NCBI GenBank assembly: GCA_036927565.1
Contig: JAYESD010000006.1
Location: 105,435,353 to 105,499,352, forward strand
DNA from: Tuctoria greenei
Taxonomy: Eukaryota > Streptophyta > Magnoliopsida > Poales > Poaceae
Length of the DNA stretch: 64,000 bases
Direction: 5' to 3'
Part shown: one piece after another, positions 44,363 through 55,867 of the stretch
How the letters are laid out: the number at the start of each line of letters is the position of its first letter
Numbering within the stretch: position 1 is the first letter of the stretch
Notes under the pieces: model-generated
The model's database searches: none
What the model saw: the letters and a program-made list of their open reading frames with translations, nothing else
What the model was told of the DNA's origin: nothing
Program-made: the position numbers and the translations under genes

Positions 44363-45813
44363 TATTGACGACTTTTATACACCAATTTCACCCATCAATA
44401 TAACTAAATTATGTGAAGGAGTTGTCATTTCTTGCACACATCACCTTTTGATTTAACCTATTTCCACTTGTCCTTGGAGAAAGTAGTGCATGCAGGGATT
44501 CTATGCAGAAATGAAGTGAAACAAGGGGATGGATCCTATAAAATATCATTCTAGTTAATCAAACGATGACATGTGGCACCATTGGATCATATGGCCCACA
44601 AACAGAAGTATTCGAGGCCATCCAACGGTGTAGCACCCATATAAAGGAATGGGGCCCACCTAGCAGAGACCTGGTGGAAGCACAATCGAAACGGGGCCAA
44701 GACCAGGTCGGCCCACCCCCCTTGTTGGCCGACTTGTTCTTGCCCCCAAACGCGGTCAAACGACACGTGTTGGCTCCTTCTGGCTTGAAGAGCTCATGGG
44801 TGACTGATTCGCGCGCTTTTGGTGGCGGGAACCAACCCTTCTCTAAGCTATAAATAGGACCCCTCACACCTCACTTCAACACACACCACTTGAGTATTCA
44901 TCCATTGTATCCACTACTCTCCATAGGTTTAGAGGATTATAGGCTGTAGAGAGGTGAGTCTCTAGTCCATAGTAAAAGTAGGAGAGGAGTAGAAGGAGTC
45001 TCTTCCCCATTGGGAAAGGTATGTCTTCCGTATTCCGATTTGTATTTGTGACTTTATTCATAATAACGATCAGATCTTTAGTCTACTATTGTTCATATAC
45101 TTGGATGAAGCGTTTCTTGTTTGATTGTGTATTCCATGTATGCGTTAGGAGTAGTAATTATGATTGTGCTATACCATTCACACTACTTTATCATAAACAC
45201 TATAAACCTCCACTATAGTCTAACTAGCTATGATATGACTATGTTAATATGAATCACTTATGCCATGAATTAACATTGTTTCAAGATGATTTAGTTCATT
45301 GCCTTAGGATGACTTGTGCCTAGGCTCTTATGGTAACTACTTAATATGCTAGCATGGTGCTAGGATAGAGAGTAGCGTTGAATGTCTCGTTGACCCACAG
45401 ATTGAAGAGGTAGACAGTAGTTGGTGACAGCCCTATCTGTCCTTTGTAATTCTCCACGTTCGGCTATGCCACAAGCTCTTGGCGGGAGTCACCTAGTGTT
45501 GCTAGGGGTAAACCCGTGCCGATGTGTTAATCCACTTAGCATGAGAATTCATAATTAATATAATCATTAGTAACTAACTTAGTCTATGTATATGTACATT
45601 AGAAATATAGTATGAGTATCTACCTAACTCTTAGCCTAGTTCCTCTATTACCCCATTTATCCCCTTAGAATAGGATGCTCTTATGTGTGTCGCACTACAT
45701 CAATTACCCTTTATCCATCCTTGCTAGAACCCTACCTAGACCAACCTAGCCTCTCCATTTGATGATTATTTTACTTCCATCTAGCCTTCATTTGGGAAAA
45801 TATAAATGACACA
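44363..45813 (+). mobile_element. ATH-2: Athila-like LTR, 3' truncated
   Basis: It starts TATTGACGAC, the canonical TGTTGACGAC with its second base changed. It has the complete U3 missing from both ATH-1 LTRs, and TATAAATA at 44849-44856. It breaks at AATGACAC, where a Tat-type LTR begins. It contains no palindrome arrays. Confidence 0.7.
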
Positions 45814-45985
45814 TGTTGGTACCCTGCAGACGGGGTACCCACGTGTTCCATAGGTAACAAGACCTCTGCCTCCCTCAAGATTAAGCTCCGGTGATGCCAC
45901 GTAATCCTTAAAGATGGGACTTGGCCCCTCCGATGTGACGGGCTCCCGAGACGCAATGTGTAGGGACGGGAGAGGCATGGGTTAT
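45814..45985 (+). mobile_element. Tat-type gypsy LTR fragment
   Basis: TGTTGGTACCCTGCAGACGG matches the start of the LTR at 48054, with a 36-bp internal deletion. The match fades after about 45975. Confidence 0.65.
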
Positions 45986-46107
45986 CAAGCCCACTTCTGG
46001 AAGCACAAGGGCACCTAGTTGGCTGTCGACGCCCCGAGAAGGCAAGATAAAACTCCGTCAGAATGAAAAAAGAAATGAAGAGAAGTAGCAGAGGGAGAAG
46101 TTGCGGC

Positions 46108-47420
46108 TTACCAGTGGGACGGGCCGCTCCAATGACACTTGCCTTCCACCCCACGTGATAGATCGAGGTCACCAGGACCCGACGACAAGACCAACACCGC
46201 CGTCCCTGGTGCTGGCTCTTGATCAACCCGCGTCAACGCGGCCACCAGTGTAGACCCCTCTGCACGTCCTCTAGAACCAGAACCACCCCTGTAGTCGGAA
46301 ACCAAGTCGATGACGGAAGCATCGGCAGCACCGGCCCCATCGCGAGGGAAGATGGCGGTACCATCCACCCATGTCAGCTTCTGCCTTTTCGGCACAAGAG
46401 TAACGGAACCTGCAACCAGAGGGCGAGAACGCTTTCCCGGTGATGGAACTAGCGCTTGTTGGCTGCCTTCCAGCCTGACAGAAGATGTTGGGGGCCCAAC
46501 CTCTGCCCTTTCCAAAGAACGGGAGGAGGACCTCGACCTTGGTTGTGTCATGGCGTGGCACAACGCCAGGACGGCAGAAGCCCCAGATGTCTCCTCGGGG
46601 TGCAGCGAGTAACGCCGAACACATTGACCGCCGGCATCAAGTTCAACAGTTCGTCTCTCAATTCTGCAGTCATGAAGAGCGCCTGGCAATCGTCCGGGAT
46701 GGAGATGTGATCGTCGTCGACCATGTCGGAGATCACCACCTTCGAAAAGCCCTCCAACACCTCCAGAGTGGGGTCTTCCAGATCCAACTAGCACTGATCA
46801 TAGGTGCTCACATAATGCCAGGCCTCGTATCGGCGCTTCTGGAGAGGGGCGGTGCGGCAGCGCAAGAAGTCGGCCAGCACCATCAGGGAGGTCAAGCCTT
46901 TGCCCGCCAAGGACTTCATTCTCCTCAATATCGGCGTTTACTCCTTCGTCAACCCCTAGAAGACTTCCTAGGTGGTGGGATCGGAGGCTGGACCTTCAGA
47001 AGGCATCTTCAACGCTTAATGGGCTTCAACCCGCACGATCGCCCAATCTACCCTCCAGGTCTTCCACTTGCCCCCTTTGAGCAAAGAAATGTAGTAATTG
47101 GAGGTCTTGTCCCGGTGCTGAAAGTAGTAGGAACCAACCTGGGTCGTCTCACTCTTTCTAGTAGTCTTCATCACGAAGAAGAACCAGAACATCTCCACCG
47201 TTGGCTTGCAGCCCACGAATGCCTCACAGAAGTGGATGAACACCGCGATCACGGTAATGGAGTTAGGTGACAGGTGGTGAAGCTGCAGCCCGTACTCCTC
47301 TAGCACTGTGAGGAAGAATCTCAATGGCAGAAGCCCCAGCCCCGTAGACACGTAGGCGGCAAAGAGAACGGTCTCGTCTAAACGCAGGTCTTCAAGGGTG
47401 GGAGATCCGCACTGAATCAT
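46108..47420 (-). pseudogene. Antisense 'gypsy-type transposon' ORF of a Tat element, broken
   Basis: The minus-strand segment 47420-47016 reads LRFFLTVLEEYGLQLHHLSPNSITVIAVFIHFCEAFVG. I recognise this as the plant domain called 'putative gypsy type transposon' (PF04195, from memory). The matching C-terminal part, Ser/Arg-rich with a possible nuclear signal (KRQKLTW), lies at 46794-46108 in a shifted frame. Tat elements often carry such an extra ORF opposite to gag-pol, which fits the plus-oriented LTRs on both sides. Function unknown. A plus-strand frame at 46485-47270 overlaps it and is its shadow. From 47421 to 48053 I see nothing coding. Confidence 0.6.
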
Positions 47421-48053
47421 ACACGCACACTCTGTTGCTAACTAGCCAAGCAAGCGCCGCATCAACAACAGGCTATTTGGGGACTGAAGGTGAGAGGGAG
47501 GCAGTGGGGAAGCCATTGTAGCAATCTAAGGTAAGAGCTTTGTCTAAGGGGTGAAGGATCGAGTCTAGGAAGAAGGCTAAAACTTAGGCTGCGGGGTTTC
47601 AGTAAAGGAAGGAACAGTTTACACTAACAGAGGTTTTCTTTTTGATCACCCCCGCGACGCCTGAGTATTCCGAGCGAAGTTTCAGACCGCACCACTGAAC
47701 ACACGACACCCATGACAGCGGGTCCTACTTCCCTGCTCTGACCCACATGCCCAGTCGATCAGCCGCCTGAGGAAGCCGCTGAAGTGACCCCTGTGATGCC
47801 GGAGCGAGCAAAAGTACTATAACTGCATTAGGAACCATTGCAGTTAAAGGAGACGCAGAAGATAGATATATTATAGCAAGCAAAGATCCCGTCGCTGTAG
47901 TATTTCAACAAGAAGAGGACGCATAGCGACGTTTGCAGAAGTGCCCACTGCTTCGGCTATCCAAGACAGAATTTAAAGCACAGAGTGGGAACACATGGAA
48001 ATGGTTCCACCTTTGGGCTCTTCACCACGACCCAAGGTGGACCCATGTGCCAC

Positions 48054-49086
48054 TGTCGGTACCCTGCATACGGGGTACCCTCACACAAAGGATGAAGACA
48101 TCGAGGCACATCCGGAGTCGCCACGTGTTCCATACGTAGCAAGACCTCTGCCTCCCTCAGGATCAAGCTCTGGTGATGCCACGTAAGCCTTGAACTTGGG
48201 GCTTGGCCCCTCTGGTGTGACGGGCTCCCGAGACGCCACGTGTAGGAAAGGGACCTCACCGAACCTTGAGGGAGCGCCCTGGTATAGCCACGTGGCACGG
48301 AGTGCCAGGTCCAGCACACCCCAAGGGAGAGGGCCCGAAGTTGCCACGTACCCTGACGAGCCCCATAGCTGCCACACGTCCCAGAGGACCAGGCCTGACC
48401 TCCCCAGCGGAGATCAGCCCCGACGCCGCCACGAGTCCTGCGGTTCGCCTCGGATGGTAAGATGCGGGAGTCAAGGGATGGTGCGCCCTGCTCAAGTCAC
48501 GCATTGAAGACATGCACCCACCTCTGGCGCACAATGCAGAGCACACCAACGGTCATAGGCCGCTATGACCAATCGCATCACAGTGAAGGTGTTGCAGGCC
48601 TATCCCACATGGCCAAGTGGGTATCTTGCGGCAACATGACAAGTCGACGGGACAACTTCTACCATCGTCAGCACGGGGCATGGGCTACTGACAAGAGAGG
48701 CGACAAGACGACAAGTCTTCACTGCCTCGGTCAGAGCAAGCTTATGCGAGAAGCCTTAGATCTTTAGGATAAGATCGCCCCGGGACCACCTGTCAGGCCC
48801 TAGGACCCCACTTGTAAGGCATCTGGCCTTGTCTAAAAAAGGCCTAGACTGCCACCGTTACAAAGGACCGACCGAAAATCACACACACTCATACACACAT
48901 AGTAGCAATACCACCCATCGTGGAGTAGGGTGTTACGCTCCTTGCGGCCTGAACCACGTAAAAATCACCGTGTCATACTCTCTTCCGCTAGAACACTTGA
49001 TTGAGGCCTAAGCCCCGCTGAATGAAGAACCTCCGCGAGCTGCTCCTTAGCTGATCCAGGTGAAGTGTCACATTAACACTTCGACA
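48054..49086 (+). repeat. Tat-type gypsy 5' LTR (TAT-1)
   Basis: TGTCGGTACCC to CTTCGACA, 1033 bp with short inverted ends. A primer site, AGCGCGCCAGGTAGGGAC at about 49090-49107, follows. This sequence is typical of Tat/RIRE2-like elements. It contains repeated GCCACGT and CCCGA blocks and no CGGACTAGTCCG arrays. Confidence 0.75.
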
Positions 49087-49143
49087 TTTAGCGCGCCAGG
49101 TAGGGACTTTTTCCCTCAAAAAAGTAGTAGCGCTTATACCACC

Positions 49144-52100
49144 ATGGAGTTCATCAAGCCTTCGAGTAGTGGCAAGATTAAGCCACAAAAGGTCGACCAG
49201 CATGTCGACGAAGACATGGAGATCGAGTTCTAGAGGCTGGAATGCACCGTGGAAGCGGTTCACCAGGCGGTGAATTGCGACCTCAACAGCAACCGCGAGC
49301 GCCGAAAGACGCTCCACATCATCTGTGGAGGATCTTGGGAACCCGCATCCAGGAGTGTGATCAAGACCTTGCGTTGGGCAATGGCCTCAAGAGCCTCTAC
49401 TCATGCCCTGGCACCACATCACAGATGGATGGAGATTCCAATCTTCTTTCACGCCTTCAACTGCACCGAGAACATGGCGCAAGCTGGGCTTCTGTCCCAC
49501 CTCATCGCCCCCACCATAGAAAACATGAAGTTCTACCACATCCTGGTAGATGGTGGAGCTGGCCTCAACCTCATCAGCCGTGTGGCCTTCGACAAGCTTA
49601 AGATCCCCGTGTCCAAGCTCGCACCATCAAGACCATTGTCGGGGTTTGAATCGGAGGGTGTTATCCCATGCTGCTGCATCCACCTCCGAGTTACCCTCGG
49701 GAGACCCGAGAACTTCAGGACGAAGAATATCCTATTCGACGTCGCGGAGGTTAGCCACCCTTACCACGCCATTATCGGGAGGCCAGCCCTGTACCTGTTT
49801 AGTGCTGTAGCTCACTACGGCTACCTTGTCCTCAATATGCCGACATCCTGCAGCATCCTCAATATTTGCGAAGATGGTGCTGCTGCGGTGACGGCTTTGG
49901 AGAAGCTCCGAGCACTGGCAACGGCCCCAGCACCTATCCCGAGCGATGCTAAGTCGAGTAAGCCTTTGCCAGACCCACGCACGCACAATCATGCTGTTGC
50001 ACCACGGGTGCAGCCCTCTGATGACCATGGCATGCCCATCAAGACAATCCAGATTGGCTCTGATGCTGCTCAGACCACCCGTATCGCGGGGAGTCTAGAC
50101 AATGAGCAGGAATCAGCGCTCACCCCTTTTCTGCAAGCTAACATCTACGTCTTCACCTGGCAACCATCGCATATGCCAGGCATCCCAGGGAAGTGATCGA
50201 GCACCGTCTGAAGATCTACCCCGACGCCCGACCACAATAACAGAGGCCCCGTAAGTAGTCCATCGAGTGGCAGAACTTCATCCGGGAAGAGATCAAGAAG
50301 CTACTCGATGCTGGGTTCATACGGGAGCTCCACCATCCGAGTCGGCTGGCCAATCCTGATGTTGTCCCCAAGGCCGGCGGTAAGCTCTAGATGTGCATCG
50401 ACTACACCAACCTCAACAAGGCTTGTCCTAAAGAACCTTTCCCTCTCCCTAGAATAGATCAAATCATAGATTCAACCTCGGGATGCGATATGTTGTGCTT
50501 TCTAGATGCCTACTCAGGGATTCACCAAATCCCAATGCCTAGAGAGTACGAAGAACATACCACATTTATAACCGTAGATGGCCTTTACTGCTATGTCTCC
50601 ATGCCTTACGGTCTTAAGAATTCCCTCCCCACCTTTGTACGTGCCATGCATAAAACATTTGGGGACCTCATTCGGGACCTGGTAGAGGTATATGTCGATG
50701 ACATTGTAGTTAAGATCCAAACACATACATCACTACTGAAAAAACCTCGCCCTAGTCTTTGATAGATTGCGGACCACACGCACAAAGCTCAATACCAACA
50801 AGTGCGTGTTCAAAGTCAAAGCTGAGAAGCTCCTCAGTTTCTTGGTCTCACACCGAGGGATTGAGGCCAACCCAGAGAAGATCAAGGCAGTGGAGCTGAT
50901 GCGGCCTCTAGGCTGCATCATAGACGTGCAGAAGCATGCAGGGTGCTTGGCAGTGCTCAGCAGTTTATCTCTAGGTTGGCTGAACGGGCCCTCCTGTTCT
51001 TCAAGCTCCTGCGCCAGGCCGGACCATTTTATGGACCGAGGAAGCGGAGAAGGTGTTCCGCGAGCTGAAGCAGTAGCTAATGATGCTGCCGATAATGGTG
51101 TCATCGAAGCCCAAGGAGCCCCTATACCTCTACATCGCCGCCACAACAAAGGTGGTAATTATGGTTTTGGTTGCAGAGCGGGCCAGTCCCCAACAGCCTC
51201 GACAAACGGAAGGGGGCCCCTGCCACTGATTCTGTGTTACAGGGCTTGGTGCTCACAGGGGGCCCCGACAACAAAGAAACCTCTAGGTCCCAACCCCCAG
51301 AAGAGGTCCGGGTCCGCCTAGATTGCCCCGGGGAGCAAGAAGCCTCTGGGTCCAAGCCCCCAAAGGAGGTTCGGGTCCCCCTAGGGGGCCTCGAAGAGCA
51401 AGAAACCTCTGGTTCCCGAACCCTAGAGGAGTTCCGGGTCCCCCTAGGGGCCCCAGGAGAGCAAGAAGCCTCTGGGTCCTAGCCCCAAGAGGATAACCAT
51501 GTCCCCATAGGAGGCCCCGAAGATCAAGGAGCATTTGGGTCCCAACCCCCAAAGGATGCACCAGGTCCTAGAGACATGAAGTTCCCAAGTCCGGAGCAGA
51601 TAGAAAAGGATGCGTCGCTTTCTCCATGTAGATCCCGGACCATCCAACGCCCAGTCTACTTCATTAGGGAAGTCCTGCATGAAGCAAAAACAATGTACCT
51701 TGAAGTGCACAAGCTGCTCTATGCGGTGCTAATTGGGTCGAGAAAGCTCCGCCATTACTTTCAGGCACACAGAGTCTCAGTGGTGACTTCGTTCCCACTG
51801 GGGGTGGTGTTGCGCAGCCCCAACACAACATGCAATATCACCAAATGGGCAACCGAACTGGTAGAATTCGAGCTCGACTTCATACCGCGGCATGCAATCA
51901 AGAGCCAAGCTCTGGCAGACTTCGTTGCTGAGTGGACCCCTTCACCAAGCAACCTAGGGGGCCGGGAAATCAGCGAGCCGGAGACCAGAGCACCGGTGCT
52001 TACCAGACCTCACTGGACACTCTTCTTCGATGGATCCTCGCGGAAGCAAGGGGCCAGAGCTGATGTACTGCTCATGTCTCCAATAGGGGAGCAGTCCAAG

Positions 52101-53839
52101 TATGCAGTGCGCCTCGAATTCAAGGCGACCAACAACATGGCGTTGTACGAGGCCCTCATCTTCGGACTCACAGCTGCGCAGGGTCTTGGTGTCTAGTAGA
52201 TGCTGGTCAAGGGAGACTCCCAGCTGATCATCAAGGAGGTTTGTGGAGAGTGCTGCTGCAACGACCCTCAACTCATGACATACCTGCTACAAGTAAAGAA
52301 GTTGGAAGCTAGTTTGGAGGCCTTGGACTTCTGCCATGTGCCACGTGCCAACAACTCCATCGCCGACGCCTTGTCAACCATGGCGTCCACGGGTGCCCCG
52401 GTCCCTGAAGGGGTCTTCGGCAGGAGGGTAGTGTGGCCAACTGCTAGGCCTTCGAAGCCTAGCGAAGAAGGCGAGACCAGCTCCACAGAGCTGGCGATCA
52501 CGGTGGCTCTACTACCATGGGGCCCACTGAGGTTCTTGTGCATCAACGGGGACCCCAGACTACCCGGTGCCCAAGATTCAGATGCTCAGGATAGTCCTGA
52601 TGCACGGATCACAGAGACCTGGGACTATATGAAGGACAACATCCTCCCAGAGGATCCAGTATCTGCTGAGAGGATCGTGAGGATGGCGAAGTGCTACACG
52701 CTTGCTGAAGGTGAACTCTGCTGGCATGGCGCCAACAGCGTGCTGCTATGGTGCATAACTCGGGAGGAAGGCTGCAACTTGCTCCCAGAGATCCACGAAG
52801 GAGAGTACGGGAATCACGCATCTTCTCGCACGTTGTTTGGCAAGGCCTTCCGGCATGGCTTCTATTGGCCAACAACACTACAAGATGCCGTCAAGCTGGT
52901 CAAAAGATGCAAGGCGTGCCAGTTCCACGCCAAGCAAATTCACACCCCGGCGTAGACGCTGCAAATGATCCTGCCCTCTTGGCCTTTCGCGGTCTGGAGG
53001 CTGGATATCCTGGGACCCTTCCCCAGAGCAATCATAGGGTACCGGTTCCTCTACTCGCTATAGACAAGTGCACCAAGTGGCCCTAAGCATCCCTAGTTAT
53101 CAACATCAACAAGGAGTCCACCGTGAAGTTCATCAAGTCGATTGTCTGCAGGTTTGGGGTCCCGAACAGGATCATCACCGACAACAGGACCCAGTTCACC
53201 AGTGCAGCTTTCCATGACTACTATGAGGACTTCGGTGTCCAAGTTTTTTATGCATCCGTGGCTCATCCAAAGAGCAACGCCCAAGTCGAAAGGGCCAATG
53301 CTGAGATCGCCAGGGACCTCAAGACACACAGGTATAACAACCTGGACAAGCATGGTGCCAAGTGGGTCGACGAACTCCCCTATGCACATTGGGAAAGCCG
53401 GATATCAGCCAGCCGCGCCACTGGTGAAACACCTTTCTTTCTAGTGTATGGGGCCAAGGCCGTCCTCCACCTAGAGATCGCAGTGAGCTCACTACGAGTT
53501 CGAGCGTTCAATGAAGCCTCACAGGACCAGCTCCAACAAGAAGATGTCGACCTCATTGATGAAGCAAGGTGGCACGCCACCATCCGAAATGCATGCTATC
53601 GACAGGCGCTGAGGCACTACCAGGAGCGGTTCGTTCAGAGTAGAGAGCTCTAGACAGGTGACTTGGTGCTGCAGCGCATACTTTCTAGAGAAGGATCGCA
53701 CAAACTCTCCCCCAGCTGGGAGGGCCCCATTCTGAGTAACACAAGTATCCGCCTCGGGTGTGTCCGCCTAGCCACAGAAGAAGGAGAGCCCCTCCCCAAC
53801 CCTTGGAACATAGAGCACCTCCATAAGTTCTATCCCTAA
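49144..53839 (+). pseudogene. TAT-1 gag-pol, heavily decayed
   Basis: It starts MEFIKPSSSGKIK at 49144, with a TAG at 49231-49233. Most of gag, including any zinc knuckle, is missing. The protease, with LVDGGAGLNLIS (near 49545), is open to 50196. RT is seen at 50391-50762 (MCIDYTNLNKACPKEPFPLP, YVDDIVVK), with stops before it. A 66-bp repeat array is inserted in the RT-RNase H spacer. RNase H follows at 51630-51950. A second RNase H of the kind specific to Tat elements (WTLFFDGSSRKQGARADV, GDSQLIIKEV) spans 52010-52390 with a TAG at 52195-52197. Integrase (CKACQFHAKQ, DNRTQFTSAAF, NAQVERANAEI) ends at 53839 after several stops. Inactive. Confidence 0.8.
51255..51560 (+). repeat. 66-bp in-frame tandem repeat inside TAT-1 pol
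   Basis: About 4.5 imperfect copies of a 66-bp unit lie here. Each encodes 22 residues of the form PPKEVRVPLGGLEEQETSGS plus two. The unit length is a multiple of three, so the frame is kept. Confidence 0.8.
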
Positions 53840-54560
53840 GCATAAATAGTAGGACAATGTAGGGTGTCATGGTGTCAAGGAATGACACGTAGGACAACCA
53901 AGCTCTAGGGGGGACATGTCCAGAATGTTCAGCCGTTTAGCTTGGTCCCGCATCCTAAACAAGAACACTCTGCCTCCCTTGCCAACCGGAGTGGGTCGTT
54001 GCCTTATTGTCAAGCAAGTCCCCTCCTATGAGTGCCAATTTGAAAAAATCATTGTCTTTCCATGTGTTTTCTCTAAATGTCCACTTAATTACCTGATTAA
54101 TTTTGTGATCAATCATACTAGTTTCATTCTTTCGTATATTATCTTCATATACCCGGTGAAAATTTTCTATCATCCATAGTAGAGTTATACAGCCCTACTG
54201 AAGGCGGACTTGTCTGAGGTACCTGCAAAGTTTCCTCGGACATCGTGGCTGTCCCCTTACTTAGGGTCCTGTGGTGCAAAATGGTATCCCACGAAATGCC
54301 TACGACGAGCTGGAGGTCCAGAGCATGCAGCCATCTTAGCCTTCTCTTGTACCCTAAGCGTGCGCCCTTTGCCTCCAAGTGCTACGGCTAAGTACTGAGG
54401 GCCAAGACGCTCACGCCATGAACACACTGAATTACCCAAACCCCGCGTACTAGCCCAAGACTGTAAGACATGACAAAGCTAAAAAAGGGGTAGGAAAAGA
54501 TCACCAACAAACGAAAAATATGCACCCCTGTTATGTGTGTAGGACATAAAGAGCAGGTTA
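53840..54560 (+). other. TAT-1 downstream region, no gene seen
   Basis: Non-coding sequence between the end of integrase and the minisatellite. Confidence 0.5.
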
Positions 54561-55560
54561 CTATGATGAGCAACGCCGGAGCATCCTGCTCCAACATCTC
54601 CCACAGGGCTGTCGTCGACGTCTTTAAGACGATGGTGGATGACGCCAGAGCATCCAGCTCCGGCATCACCCAGGGGGCCTGCAGTCAACGACTCTACAAC
54701 GATGGTGGACGACACTGTAGCATCTAGCTCCGGCACCTACCAAAGGGCCTGCCGTCGACACATCTACGACGATGGTGGGCGACGCCAAAGCAGGCAGCTC
54801 CGGTACCTCCCAAGGAGCCTGCCGTCAAAGTCCAAGCACACCGACAACAGCAAAAGGTGTGGATAAGTGAGTAAAACTCTCCTGCACATATCTTGTTGCT
54901 AACAGGGTTCTTATGTGATAGCCTGTACACCAGGGGCCTGCCGTCGACACTGCTACCACGATGGCATGCGATGGTGGAGCAACCAGCTCCGGCATCACCC
55001 AAGGCGCCTGCCGTCGACAACTTTACGATGATGGTGGACGATGTTGGAGCATCTAGCTTCAGCACCTCCCAAGGGGCCTACCGTCGACACCTCTAAGATG
55101 ATGGTGGGTGATGCCGGAGCAGGCATCTCCGACACCTCCCAAGGAGCCCACCGTTGACGTCCAAGCAAACCAATGACAGCAACAAGCATGGATAAGTGAG
55201 TAAACTCTCCTGCCCATCTCTTGTTGCTAACAGGGTTCTCATGTGATACCTTGTACACCAGAGGCTTGGCGTCGACGCTGCTACCACGATGGCAGGAAAC
55301 ACGGGAGCAACCAACTCTGGCACCTCCCAGGGGGCCTGCCGTCGACGTCTCTGCGAAGGTTGTGGATGATGCTGGAGCATCCAGCTCTGGCACCTCCTGG
55401 GGGCCTGCCGTCGACGTCTCTGCGAATATGGTGGATGATGCCGGAGCATACAGCTCTGGCACCTCCCAGGGGGCCTGCCTTCGACATCTCTACGACGACG
55501 GTGGGCGACGCTGGAGCAACCAGCTCCAGCACCCCCCGAGGGACCCGCTGTCGATGATGA
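54561..55560 (+). repeat. 70-bp minisatellite with a 329-bp higher-order unit
   Basis: GATGGTGGA copies at 54631, 54701 and 54771 are exactly 70 bp apart, with another decayed unit upstream. Further units occur after 54941 and to about 55560. GGATAAGTGA at 54861 and 55190 marks a longer unit of 329 bp that contains 70-bp units plus a distinct segment of about 100 bp. The unit is not a multiple of three, so the open frames here are not genes. It lies where Tat elements have their 3' untranslated region. Confidence 0.8.
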
Positions 55561-55867
55561 TGGAAGACATTGAAGCAATCCATTGCAACTCCCCTGCTCC
55601 ACTAGGGACCAGTCAAAGACATCCTGCGCTCAAGTAGTAGGCGTACCCGACAACCTGGCCACTCCTACCAGGGGGCCTCTAAGGGGGTTCCATAGACAGG
55701 ACGTCAACTAGCAACAAATTGGCCGTGTCAACTGTGCAAGCGTTTGTCCCTAAAAAGCTCACGGCATCAAAAAAAGCTCTTCAAGACCTTACACAGAGAA
55801 GGAATTGGGGTAACAATTTGAATTCACAGCCCGATAATATCCTGCTAATCATTGGTTTAGCAATTTT
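55561..55867 (+). other. Junction region between TAT-1 and TEK-2
   Basis: No gene. No 3' LTR of TAT-1 was recognised. GATAATATCCTGCTAATC near 55832 repeats, with one mismatch, the TEK-2 sequence near 55890. Confidence 0.5.

Noticed and set aside
46485..47270. 261-codon plus-strand ORF
   Set aside because: It overlaps the recognisable minus-strand gypsy-type ORF, and the text shows no domain.
54533..55637. Several 60-170 codon ORFs on both strands
   Set aside because: They come from the 70-bp minisatellite, whose unit is not a multiple of three.
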